A stretch of 64,000 nucleotides of DNA from contig DYFK01000002.1 in NCBI GenBank assembly GCA_020725265.1, positions 1 through 64,000 on the forward strand, written 5' to 3'. The notes beneath the pieces are model-generated. The model saw nothing but the letters and a program-made list of their open reading frames with translations, did not search any database and was not told the origin of the DNA. This stretch comes from Hydrogenophilus sp. (lineage in GTDB: Bacteria > Pseudomonadota > Gammaproteobacteria > Burkholderiales > Thiobacillaceae). This document shows, in pieces, positions 1 to 8,068 of this stretch; within the stretch, counting starts at the first letter, position 1, and each line of letters starts with the position of its first letter. A program made the translations under genes and the position numbers.

Positions 1-439
1 TTAGATCAAAAAGCAGCATTTCCAGATGTTCTAATCCGATTGCTACATCCTTGTGATGGGCCTTGACCAGTTCCGGTACGAAGGTGATTTCGACGAACTC
101 GGAGACCACCGCGCCCTGTTCGTTGCGGTGCGTCACCCACCAGACGCCGGCGCAGGCGGTTTCGCGCAGATTCGACTCGCCGTTGGCGTCCAGGGTTACC
201 GTGATCTCGCCCGCGCCAAGTCGCTCGCTCAGCCAGTCGAGATCGGCCGGCGTCAACGGCATGGCATGCAGGTCGATGGCGGCCGGCACGCCGTCGGCGA
301 GCAGCCGGCGAGTGTGTTCGGCGATCTCCCGCAGCACGGCGGGGGCGTTGCCGGACAACGCGTCACGGGTCAGACCGGCGTTCGGATCGGGCGGGACATC
401 GCCATGCACGACGACGATGGGAATGGTGTCAAGCGGCAT
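1..439 (-). CDS. hyaF: HyaF/HupH-type hydrogenase maturation protein (partial)
   Basis: The reading frame stays open to the left edge, so only the first 146 codons are visible. The protein starts MPLDTIPIVVVHG and contains GEITVTLDANGESNLRET followed by GVWWVTHRNEQG. This matches the C-terminal-type domain of HupH/HyaF proteins, which help mature the small subunit of uptake [NiFe] hydrogenase. E. coli HyaF has two such domains; here the first visible domain starts directly at the N-terminus, so this is either a single-domain form or one whose second domain lies outside the window. Its ATG overlaps the end of the upstream protease gene by 11 bp, which implies translational coupling. Confidence 0.75.
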   Translation of the reverse strand, partial: MPLDTIPIVVVHGDVPPDPNAGLTRDALSGNAPAVLREIAEHTRRLLADGVPAAIDLHAMPLTPADLDWLSERLGAGEITVTLDANGESNLRETACAGVWWVTHRNEQGAVVSEFVEITFVPELVKAHHKDVAIGLEHLEMLLFDL

Positions 440-902
440 GATTCCAGCGCTGGAGCAGTTCTTGAATGGCCGCGCAGACGGGCGGGATGGCGGCGGCGAC
501 TTCCGGTGTCGGCAGTTCGCCCCAGTCGACCACGCGCGGCTGGATCGCCAGCAGCGCGCGCCGTTCCGGCCAGTGGCCAGCGAGCATGGCGATGGCACGC
601 AGATCGGTAAGGCCGACTTCATGCACCGACGCCTTGCGGTTGCTCATCAGGAAGGCGTCCATGGCATCGCCCTCGAACAGCCGCCAGTCGCCGGCGCGGG
701 ATTTGAGATTGGCGGCGTCGATCACGATCAGGGCATCGGCCTCCTCGATCGGTCCGGCCAAGGTGAACGACAGGGTGCCGCCGTCCAGCAGGGTGATATC
801 GGGATCGTCCGGAAGGCTGGGCGCCAGTGCCGTCAAGACATGGACGCCGATTCCTTCATCGGAAAGCAGGGTGTTGCCTATGCCCAATATCAGGGTTCGC
901 AT
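429..902 (-). CDS. hyaD: [NiFe]-hydrogenase maturation protease HyaD/HupD family
   Basis: This 157-residue protein is a typical length for endopeptidases that clip the C-terminus of the hydrogenase large subunit after nickel insertion. Visible motifs are GIGNTLLSDEGIGVH at the N-terminus with Glu16, Asp62 (VIDA) and His94 (VHEVGL), matching the three nickel-sensing ligands of HybD/HyaD. I chose the internal ATG at 902 because it places the GIGN motif at residue 7, as in the family; an upstream ATG at 938 would add 12 unconserved residues. It is followed by the overlapping hyaF-like gene. The hydrogenase structural genes are not in the window. Confidence 0.9.
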   Translation of the reverse strand: MRTLILGIGNTLLSDEGIGVHVLTALAPSLPDDPDITLLDGGTLSFTLAGPIEEADALIVIDAANLKSRAGDWRLFEGDAMDAFLMSNRKASVHEVGLTDLRAIAMLAGHWPERRALLAIQPRVVDWGELPTPEVAAAIPPVCAAIQELLQRWNHAA

Positions 903-993
903 GGAACTCAGCTTAATGGGCGACATGGGCAATAACAACCCCGAAAATCACTCAAGTTCCCGAATATTCATACGTTTAATTGATTTTTCATAC

Positions 994-1007
994 ATGATCC
1001 AGGTCAA
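994..1007. promoter_or_regulatory. Possible FNR/Anr-type site in the hyaD-hypC divergent region
   Basis: The 14-mer ATGATCCAGGTCAA differs from the FNR consensus TTGAT-N4-ATCAA at two positions. It lies in the AT-rich spacer between the leftward hyaD and rightward hypC genes. A TATACT hexamer at 1039-1044 could be a -10 for hypC, but the spacing to the site is not the classic -41.5 arrangement. Oxygen control of hydrogenase genes is common, so the context fits, but this is a weak motif call. Confidence 0.35.
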
Positions 1008-1074
1008 TCCGCGACCGCATCGGAAAGGCGGGCGAGGCTATACTGGCCCGGTCCGGACTCCCTGTTCCCCCGCC

Positions 1075-1305
1075 ATGTGCCTCGCCATCCCCATGCGGAT
1101 CACCGCCATCGACGGCTTCAACGCGCGCTGCGAAGCCAAGGGCGTGTTCCGCGACGTCTCCCTGTTCATGATGCAGGACGAACCACCAGCCATCGGCGAT
1201 TTCGTCATGGTCCACGTCGGCTACGCCATCCAGAAGATGACCGAGGCGGAAGCCCGCTCCACCTGGGAACTGCTCGACCAGGTGCTGGAAGAGACCCCCA
1301 ACTGA
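1075..1305 (+). CDS. hypC: Hydrogenase maturation chaperone HypC
   Basis: This 76-residue protein begins MCLAIPMRI, carrying the invariant Cys2 that HypC/HybG chaperones need to bind the Fe(CN)2CO unit together with HypD and then deliver it to the large subunit precursor. Length and the acidic C-terminus match the family. The ATG is the only one that leaves Cys at position 2. hypD follows after 10 bp, so the two partners of the HypCD complex are probably co-transcribed. Confidence 0.95.
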   Translation: MCLAIPMRITAIDGFNARCEAKGVFRDVSLFMMQDEPPAIGDFVMVHVGYAIQKMTEAEARSTWELLDQVLEETPN

Positions 1306-1315
1306 CCCATCCGCC

Positions 1316-2440
1316 ATGAATACCGAATCCGAAGCCCGGCAGTGGCTGGAAAGAATCCGGGCGCTGGGCATCGACCGCCCGGTGCGCCTGATGAACGTCT
1401 GCGGCGGCCACGAGCGTTCGATCACCCAGGCCGGCCTGCGCGGCGCGCTGCCCGCCAACGTCGAACTGATCCCCGGGCCGGGCTGCCCGGTCTGCGTCTG
1501 TCCGGAAGAGGACGTTTACCAGGCGATCCGGCTCGCGCTCGACGAAAAGGTCACCCTGGTCGCCTTCGGCGACATGCTGCGGGTGCCAGTCAACGTGCCC
1601 AAGGGGGAAGTCCGCTCGCTGGTCGAGGCGCAGGCCACCGGCGCCGACGTCCGCCCGATCGCCAGCCCGACCGAGGCGCGCCGCGTCGCGCTGGAGCATC
1701 CCGACCGCCAGGTGGTGTTCTTCGCCGCCGGCTTCGAGACCACCACGGCGCCGGTCGCCGCCATGATCGCCGAGGGCATCCCGGACAACCTGTCGATCCT
1801 TCTCTCGGGGCGTCTGACCTGGCCGGCGGTGGCCATGCTGCTCGATTCCGAGACGCCCGGTTTCGACTGTCTGGTCGCGCCCGGCCACGTCTCCACGGTG
1901 ATGGGGCCGGAGGAATGGCAATTCGTCATCGACCGCCACGGTCTGCCCACCGCCGTCGCCGGCTTCACGCCGGAATCGCTGCTCGCGGCCTTCTACTCGG
2001 TGCTGCGCCAACTCCAGAGCGGCGAACGCTTCCTCGACAACTGCTACCGCGAAGTCGCCCATGCCGGCGGCAACGCCACCGCCCGGCGCCTGCTCGACGC
2101 CACGCTCGACGTGGTCGACGCCAACTGGCGCGGCATCGGCGTCATCCCGCGTTCCGGCTACGCGCTGAAACCGGCCCACGCTGGCGCCGATGCCCGCCTG
2201 CGCTTTCCCGACCATACCGATCCCGACCGGCGCCGGGCCGGCCAGATGCCGCCCGGCTGCGACTGCGCCAGAGTGGTACTTGGCCGCCTCTATCCCAACC
2301 AGTGCCGGCTCTATGGCAGCGCCTGCACGCCGCGCACGCCGGTTGGCCCGTGCATGGTCTCGGACGAGGGCGCCTGCCGCATCTGGTGGGCCGGCGGCGT
2401 GCGCGAAGCGGCGCCGGTCGCCGTCACCGACCCGATCTGA
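1316..2440 (+). CDS. hypD: Hydrogenase maturation factor HypD
   Basis: This 374-residue protein is full length for HypD, the [4Fe-4S] scaffold on which the Fe(CN)2CO cofactor of [NiFe] hydrogenase is assembled with HypC and HypE. Visible motifs are CGGHE (residues 29-33), GPGCPVCVC (54-62), FGDMLRVPV, FAAGFETTTAP, and the C-terminal cysteine cluster (GCDCARV, NQCRLYGSAC, GPC). The usual next gene, hypE, is absent: a sulfotransferase gene begins 5 bp after the stop. Confidence 0.97.
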   Translation: MNTESEARQWLERIRALGIDRPVRLMNVCGGHERSITQAGLRGALPANVELIPGPGCPVCVCPEEDVYQAIRLALDEKVTLVAFGDMLRVPVNVPKGEVRSLVEAQATGADVRPIASPTEARRVALEHPDRQVVFFAAGFETTTAPVAAMIAEGIPDNLSILLSGRLTWPAVAMLLDSETPGFDCLVAPGHVSTVMGPEEWQFVIDRHGLPTAVAGFTPESLLAAFYSVLRQLQSGERFLDNCYREVAHAGGNATARRLLDATLDVVDANWRGIGVIPRSGYALKPAHAGADARLRFPDHTDPDRRRAGQMPPGCDCARVVLGRLYPNQCRLYGSACTPRTPVGPCMVSDEGACRIWWAGGVREAAPVAVTDPI

Positions 2441-2445
2441 GCACG

Positions 2446-3222
2446 ATGGCCGTATTGGACGCGCCGGCCACGCGCGCCTGCGTCGTCGTGCTCGGCTCCG
2501 GCCGCTGCGGCTCGTCGGTACTGATGCAGGTGCTGGGCACTCTCGGCGTGCGTCTGTCGGAAAGCCTGATCGATGCGGGCCGGGAAAACCCCACCGGCTT
2601 CTTCGAGGACGCCGACATCGTGCGCGCCCATGTCGCGCTGCTGAAAGCCCTGGGCGCCTGGCCCTACCACCCGCCGCCGCCCGACTGGGAGACGCACCCG
2701 GCAACCGCCACCACCGCCGAAACCTTGCGCGCCCTGTTGCGCGCGCGCATGGCCGGTCCTGGCCAATGGGGCTTCAAGGATCCGCGCGCCGCCACCTTCC
2801 TGCCGCTGTGGCGGCGCCTGTTCGCCGAACAGGCGATTGAACCGCGCTACGTGCTGGCGCTGCGCGAACCGGGCGCGATCATCGAATCGTTCATGCGCGC
2901 CTACGGCGCCACCGCCCCGGAAGCCGAACGGATTTGGCTGACCCGCACGCGCGAGGCACTGCGTTGGACCGAGGGCCGCTGCCACCTGGTCCATTACGAG
3001 GACTGGTTCCGCCAGCCACGCGCCACCGCCGAGGCGCTCGCCGACTTCGTCGGCCTGCCGAGGCAAGGCATCCCGGCCGCGCTCGCCCTGCTCCGCCCCG
3101 AACTCGACCACGCCGGCCGGCAGCCCCACGTCTTCCACGCGCCCGAAGCCGCCGCCCTGCACGCCAGCCTGCGCGACCGGCGCGGGTTGATCGGAGAGGA
3201 TGTCGTGGCCAGCTTGCGGTGA
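2446..3222 (+). CDS. Sulfotransferase family protein downstream of hypD
   Basis: A 258-residue protein with GSGRCGSSVLMQVLGTLG near residue 15, which resembles the 5'-phosphosulfate loop of PAPS-dependent sulfotransferases, GFKDPRAATFLPLW in the middle, and ALREPGAIIESF, the usual 3'-phosphate-binding Arg/Ser segment. Such proteins transfer sulfate from PAPS to a hydroxyl or amine; the acceptor is unknown. It starts 5 bp after hypD and so is probably co-transcribed, though it has no known link to hydrogenase. It may be a displaced member of the sulfotransferase set seen in the exopolysaccharide locus. Confidence 0.75.
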   Translation: MAVLDAPATRACVVVLGSGRCGSSVLMQVLGTLGVRLSESLIDAGRENPTGFFEDADIVRAHVALLKALGAWPYHPPPPDWETHPATATTAETLRALLRARMAGPGQWGFKDPRAATFLPLWRRLFAEQAIEPRYVLALREPGAIIESFMRAYGATAPEAERIWLTRTREALRWTEGRCHLVHYEDWFRQPRATAEALADFVGLPRQGIPAALALLRPELDHAGRQPHVFHAPEAAALHASLRDRRGLIGEDVVASLR

Positions 3223-3365
3223 TGCGAGACGTCAGCGATCGTCAGCGACGGTCAAGCGGCATGTTCATGCACACCCATCTCCCGCCCGACAAAACGGCTC
3301 GGCGCGTTCGGTGAATCCGGCATCGTTGGCGTCATCGCGGACCGGCACCGGCCGGGCCCACGACT

Positions 3366-6300
3366 TCAGCCGACGATTTCCGCCCAGCGTTTTTCCAGGC
3401 GTTTGACCGAAACCGGCTCGGGCGTGCGCAAGGTCTGCGCGAACAGACCGACGCGCAGTTCTTCCAGGCGCCAGCGGAAATCCTCCAGGGCGGCGGCCTG
3501 GGTCGGGTTGGCCGGGCGTTCCCGGCGGCCGCGCCAGGCGCTGAGCAGGCCGGCCATTTCATTCATGGCGCCAAGGTCGCGGGCGAGGTGATGGGGCAGC
3601 TTGTCCAGGCGCAGGCGCATGGCCTTCAGATAGCGCGGCAGGTGGACCAGGCGTTCCGGCGGGTGGGTGGCGATGAAGCCCGGGAACACCAGTTCCGCGA
3701 GCTGGCCGCGCAGATCGGCGATGGCGTCGCGCCAGGTGGTGGGGGCCTTGGTCAGGGTCTGGGCGATGTCGAGGGCGGCGCCGATGCATTCGACGGCGAG
3801 GCGGGCGCGCTGGTCGAGCTGTTCCGGCAGGCTCGGCCGAACCCGCGCGCGCAACGCGTCGAAGCCGGCGGCGGTACGTGGCGTCGGCTGCCCGGCCATG
3901 GCGGCGAGGGCGGCGGCGTCGAGCAGGTCGCGGGTCAGGTGTTCGTGGCGCTCGCCCGGGAACAGCAGCGCGTAGTGCATCGAGCTGGCCTTCAGGCGGG
4001 CGCCGAGGTCGCGTTCCGACTGCCGGCGCAGATCGCCGTGGCACAGCCAGATCAAGTGAGCGACGCCGCGCCGGTGGGCAGCCTCGGCGGCCTCGGCGGT
4101 GTCGCACAGAGTCAGGCGCAGGCCGCCATCGGCGCGCGCTTCCAACGCCGGAAAGGCGGCCAGGCCGGCGCGCGCGCCGGTGGTCAGGCGCAGGCTGTCG
4201 GGCAGGTCGCCGAAATCCCAGGCAGTGACGTCGTCGCGCGCGTAGCCGGCGGCCGGGTCGCCGGCGCCGCCCTGGGCGCGGTCGACCACGCGGCCGAGTT
4301 CGGCGCGCGCCTCGCCGCCGAGCCGCCGGCGCAGTTCGAACAGGTCGCGGTCCTCGGCGAGCACCTTGCCGCGCGTGTCGACGACCCGGAAGTTCATGCG
4401 CAGATGCGGCGGCAGCGCTTCCGGCCGCCAGGCGTCGCGCGGCACGTTCTGACCGGTGGCCCGGCGCAGGAAGGCGGCGAGCGCGTCGGTCAGCGGCTCG
4501 TCGGCATCGGCGCCGGCGAGCGCCTCGCGCGCGGCGCGGGCATACTCGGGCACCGGCACGAAGGCGCGGCGGATCGATTGCGGCAGGCTTTTCAGCAGCG
4601 CAACCAGTTTTTCCTCGAGCAGGCCGGGCACCAGCCATTCGCAGGATCCGGCCGGAATCTGGTTGAGCGCGGCCAGTGGCGCCTCCAGGGTGACACCGTC
4701 GTCCGGCGTGCCCGGATCGAAACGGTAGCGCAACGGGAAACGCGCGCCGTTGAATTCGACATGGGGCGGGAAGTCGCTCGCGCTCGCCCGCCGGTCGCCG
4801 GCGAGCAGCTCGTCGCGGTCCAGGAACAGCAGCTTCGGCCGCGTCACTTCCGCCTCGCGCCGCCATTTCTCGAAAGCGGCGCCGTTGTGGATGCCGTCGG
4901 GAATGCGTTCGTCGAAGATGCGATGGAGCACGTGCTCGTCGACCGCCAGGCGGGCGTCGCGGGCGCGCTGGGCGAGGTCGTCGATCTCGTCGAGCAGGCG
5001 CCGGTTGTGCGCGAACCAGGGCGCGCGCGTGTCGTATTCCCCGGCGACCAGGGCGCCGCGGATGAACAGCTCGCGCGACAGCACCGGATCGATCGGACCG
5101 TAATGGACCTTGCGACCGTTGATGATCGGCAGACCGTACAACGTGCCGCGCAGGCTGGCGGCGACATGGGCGGGCTTCTTGGCCCAATGCGGATCGCTGT
5201 AGGACAGCCGCAGCAGATGCCGGCCGGCGTGCTCCACCCATTCCGGCTCGACCCGGGCGACCATGCGCGCGTACACCCGGCGGGTCTCGACGATCTCCGC
5301 CGCCATCAGCCACTTCGGCTTCTTCCTGACGCCGGAACCGGGAAAGATCGCGAACTTGACTTCGCGCGCGCCCAGATAGACGCCGTCCTCGGTGAGCATG
5401 CCGAGGTTGCCGAGCAAGCCCGGCAGCAGGGCCTGGTGCAGGGAGGCGTAAATGGGGAGTGGGGGGGACTCCGGGCTTTTCCCACTTCCGACTCCCCACT
5501 CCCCACTACCTATTCCCGATTCCCCGCTCTCCACCTTCCACCCCAGTTCCTTCACCTGCGTCATCAACTGTCCGTGCACGTCGCGCCACTCGCGCACCCG
5601 CGTCGGCGACAGGAAGTCGGCTTTCAACGCCTCGCGGAACTTGCGCTGCGACTTGCGGTGCTGGTTGAGCGCGTCGATGTGCGCCCACAGCTTGAGCAGC
5701 GCGATGAAGTCGGAATGCTCGTCGGCGAAGCGGCGGTGCTTCTGGTCGGCCGCTTCCTGGCGGTCGAGCGGACGGTCGCGCGGATCCTGGCTGCTGAGCG
5801 CGGCCGCGATCACCAGCACCTCGGCCAGGCAACCCTTGTCGCGCGCGGCGATCAGCATGCGGCCGACACGCGGATCGACCGGCAACCGCGCGAGCTGGCG
5901 GCCGATCGCGGTCAGCCGGTCGGCGTCGTCGAGCGCGCCCAGCTCGACCAGCAACTGGCGGCCGTCGCGCACCCGCTTGCCCTCGGGCGGGTCGAGAAAG
6001 GGAAACGCCTCGATGTCGGGCAGGCGCAGCGCCTTCATGCGCAGGATCACGCCGGCCAGCGACGAGCGCAGCAATTCCGGCGTGGTGTATTCCGGCCGCG
6101 CCAGGAAATCCGCCTCGTCGTACAGACGCACGCAGATGCCCTCGGCGACCCGGCCGCAACGACCGGCGCGCTGGTTGGCGGCGGCCCGCGACACCTTCTC
6201 GATCTTGAGCTGCTCGATCTTGTTGCGGATCGAATAGCGCTTGACCCGGGCCAGGCCGGCGTCGACCACGTAACGGATGCCGGGCACGGTCAGGGAGGTC

Positions 6301-7229
6301 TCGGCGACGTTGGTGGCGAGCACGATGCGGCGGCCGCCGTGCGGCTGGAACACCTTTTCCTGCTCGGCCACCGACAGGCGCGCGAACAGCGGCAGGATTT
6401 CGGTATGCGGCGGATGGTGCTTGCGCAAGGACTCCTGGGCGTCGCGGATCTCACGCTCACCGGGCAGGAACACCAGAATGTCGCCCGGCCCGTCCGTGGC
6501 CAGCTCATCGACGGCGGCGAGCAGGGCCGCCTCGAAACCGTCCGGGATCTCCTCCGCCGCGCGCGCCGGCGGCGCGCCGGCGCCGTCCCGCTCGCCCTGG
6601 TCGAGCGGCCGATAGCGGATTTCCACCGGATAGGTCCGGCCCGACACCTCGACCACCGGCGCGCCGCCGAAGTACGCGGAAAAGCGGTCCGCCTCCAGGG
6701 TCGCCGAGGACACCAGCAGCTTCAGGTCGGGCCGGCGCGGCAGCAGGCTCTTCAGGTAACCGAGCAGGAAATCGATGTTCAGGCTGCGCTCGTGCGCCTC
6801 GTCCAGGATCAGCGTGTCGTAAGCGCGGAATTCCGGATCGGACTGGGTCTCGGCGAGCAGGATGCCGTCGGTCATCACCTTGATCCGGGTATCCGGCCCG
6901 GCCTGGTCGGTGAAACGCACCTGCCAGCCGACAAAACCACCCAGGCGCGTCCTGGTTTCCTCGGCCAGCCGGCTGGCCACGCTCTTGGCGGCGATCCGGC
7001 GCGGCTGGGTCATGCCCACCCGGGCGGCGACGCCGCGACCGGCGGCCAGCGCGATCTTGGGCAGTTGCGTGGTCTTGCCGGAACCGGTCTCGCCACAGAC
7101 GATGACCACCTGATGCGCGGCCAGCGCGGCGGCGATGTCGGCGCGTCGCGCGCAAACCGGCAGATGTTCGGGAAACTCGATCACCGGCGCGGACGCGCCG
7201 GCGGACGATACCGGAGGCGGAAGGATCAT
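3366..7229 (-). CDS. hrpA: ATP-dependent RNA helicase HrpA
   Basis: This 1287-residue DEAH-box helicase unwinds RNA and is linked to ribosome rescue and mRNA processing in the cytoplasm. It shows Walker A GETGSGKTTQLPKI (about residues 46-59), LDEAHERSLNIDFLLGYL, SATLEADRFSAYF, the helicase C motif QRAGRCGR, and the long C-terminal region (DUF3418) typical of HrpA. Length matches the family. At about residues 567-592 (DNA 5455-5530) there is a low-complexity Gly/Ser/Glu insert encoded by short tandem repeats, still in frame. It is a monocistronic-looking gene, convergent with the sulfotransferase gene at 2446. Confidence 0.96.
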   Translation of the reverse strand: MILPPPVSSAGASAPVIEFPEHLPVCARRADIAAALAAHQVVIVCGETGSGKTTQLPKIALAAGRGVAARVGMTQPRRIAAKSVASRLAEETRTRLGGFVGWQVRFTDQAGPDTRIKVMTDGILLAETQSDPEFRAYDTLILDEAHERSLNIDFLLGYLKSLLPRRPDLKLLVSSATLEADRFSAYFGGAPVVEVSGRTYPVEIRYRPLDQGERDGAGAPPARAAEEIPDGFEAALLAAVDELATDGPGDILVFLPGEREIRDAQESLRKHHPPHTEILPLFARLSVAEQEKVFQPHGGRRIVLATNVAETSLTVPGIRYVVDAGLARVKRYSIRNKIEQLKIEKVSRAAANQRAGRCGRVAEGICVRLYDEADFLARPEYTTPELLRSSLAGVILRMKALRLPDIEAFPFLDPPEGKRVRDGRQLLVELGALDDADRLTAIGRQLARLPVDPRVGRMLIAARDKGCLAEVLVIAAALSSQDPRDRPLDRQEAADQKHRRFADEHSDFIALLKLWAHIDALNQHRKSQRKFREALKADFLSPTRVREWRDVHGQLMTQVKELGWKVESGESGIGSGEWGVGSGKSPESPPLPIYASLHQALLPGLLGNLGMLTEDGVYLGAREVKFAIFPGSGVRKKPKWLMAAEIVETRRVYARMVARVEPEWVEHAGRHLLRLSYSDPHWAKKPAHVAASLRGTLYGLPIINGRKVHYGPIDPVLSRELFIRGALVAGEYDTRAPWFAHNRRLLDEIDDLAQRARDARLAVDEHVLHRIFDERIPDGIHNGAAFEKWRREAEVTRPKLLFLDRDELLAGDRRASASDFPPHVEFNGARFPLRYRFDPGTPDDGVTLEAPLAALNQIPAGSCEWLVPGLLEEKLVALLKSLPQSIRRAFVPVPEYARAAREALAGADADEPLTDALAAFLRRATGQNVPRDAWRPEALPPHLRMNFRVVDTRGKVLAEDRDLFELRRRLGGEARAELGRVVDRAQGGAGDPAAGYARDDVTAWDFGDLPDSLRLTTGARAGLAAFPALEARADGGLRLTLCDTAEAAEAAHRRGVAHLIWLCHGDLRRQSERDLGARLKASSMHYALLFPGERHEHLTRDLLDAAALAAMAGQPTPRTAAGFDALRARVRPSLPEQLDQRARLAVECIGAALDIAQTLTKAPTTWRDAIADLRGQLAELVFPGFIATHPPERLVHLPRYLKAMRLRLDKLPHHLARDLGAMNEMAGLLSAWRGRRERPANPTQAAALEDFRWRLEELRVGLFAQTLRTPEPVSVKRLEKRWAEIVG
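5455..5536. repeat. 7-bp-type tandem repeat inside hrpA
   Basis: On the + strand this stretch is built from variants of ACTCCCC and ATTCCCG/ATTCCCC. It is read on the minus strand as GESGIGSGEWGVGSGKS. Similar heptamer arrays are known between genes in some proteobacteria; here the array sits within a conserved helicase gene and keeps the frame. Confidence 0.75.
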
Positions 7230-7254
7230 GCGCGTCGGTCCGCGCGGTGGCGTT

Positions 7255-7917
7255 TCACTTGCCCCACAGGTAACGGCGGTCGTCGAAGGTAGCCACCCAC
7301 TCCGGCTTGTAGATGACCATCACGGTCATCAGCATGCCGGTGGAAAAGGCCTCGGCGAACGACATCAGCAGGTAATAGGGCAGGTACTCATCGAGCAGGT
7401 AATCGAGCGTATAGGCACCGGCCAGCGCGGCGAACGCGGTCGACGCCACGCCGACCGCCAGGATGGCGAGCGCGGCGCCAAAGAAGGCGTTGACGAACAG
7501 GTAGATGAACAAATGCCTGGGCAGCACCCGCTCGACCAGCCGGAACAGCCCCCAGGCGATGGCCACCGGCACCGCCCCCATGATCAGCCAGTTCACCGGA
7601 AAGGCCGCGTACTCGCCCTCCCACAGCGCCAGGCCGGCGGTCAACAGGCCGATCGACAGCAGCGCGAACAGCGGCCGGAACATCAGGGTCAGCGCGGTGG
7701 CGCCGAGCAGATGGAAATTCAGGCCGGGCTTGATGCCGGTCTTGATCAGCCACAGGCCGAGCACCACCACCGTGGCGCCCAGAAAGACGTGCAGATTGCG
7801 AGGGTCGGCGAGCACGCGCCACCAGGCGCGACGGACGATGAGCAGGGCGAGCGCGCCGGCCAGCAGCCAGAGCGTCCACAACCAGGGCGTGGGAATGTTG
7901 GCGGAAACGAGATTCAT
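7255..7917 (-). CDS. CbiM-like energy-coupling-factor permease family membrane protein
   Basis: A 220-residue protein with about six hydrophobic segments, for example LWTLWLLAGALALLIV, ATVVVLGLWLIKTGI and GLNFHLLGATALTLMF. The GLNFHLLGAT segment and late EAFSTGMLMTVMVIYKPEW are like the CbiM-related family (COG3235). CbiM proteins are the S/M components of nickel or cobalt ECF importers, but this branch stands alone without CbiN/Q/O genes nearby. A nickel role would suit the hydrogenase genes 5 kb away; that is only inference. The ATG at 7917 removes an unconserved N-terminal extension of the open frame. Confidence 0.7.
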   Translation of the reverse strand: MNLVSANIPTPWLWTLWLLAGALALLIVRRAWWRVLADPRNLHVFLGATVVVLGLWLIKTGIKPGLNFHLLGATALTLMFRPLFALLSIGLLTAGLALWEGEYAAFPVNWLIMGAVPVAIAWGLFRLVERVLPRHLFIYLFVNAFFGAALAILAVGVASTAFAALAGAYTLDYLLDEYLPYYLLMSFAEAFSTGMLMTVMVIYKPEWVATFDDRRYLWGK

Positions 7918-8068
7918 GGCCGCGCATTTTATGGGAAAAGCCCGACCGGCCATGCCGCGATCCGAGATCACGATTCGGCGTAGGGCAAGGCCGGAAGCCG
8001 GAACCCCGATCATGGCGTAACATGCGTGGGAAAACCTGGGATCGCCGCTGGAGACGGATGCAGCAACC

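Noticed and set aside
3588-7292. A 1234-codon open frame on the + strand opposite hrpA
   Set aside because: It is antisense to a full-length helicase, its composition (rich in Gly/Ala/Arg/Gln) is that of a GC-rich shadow frame, and it shows no domain.
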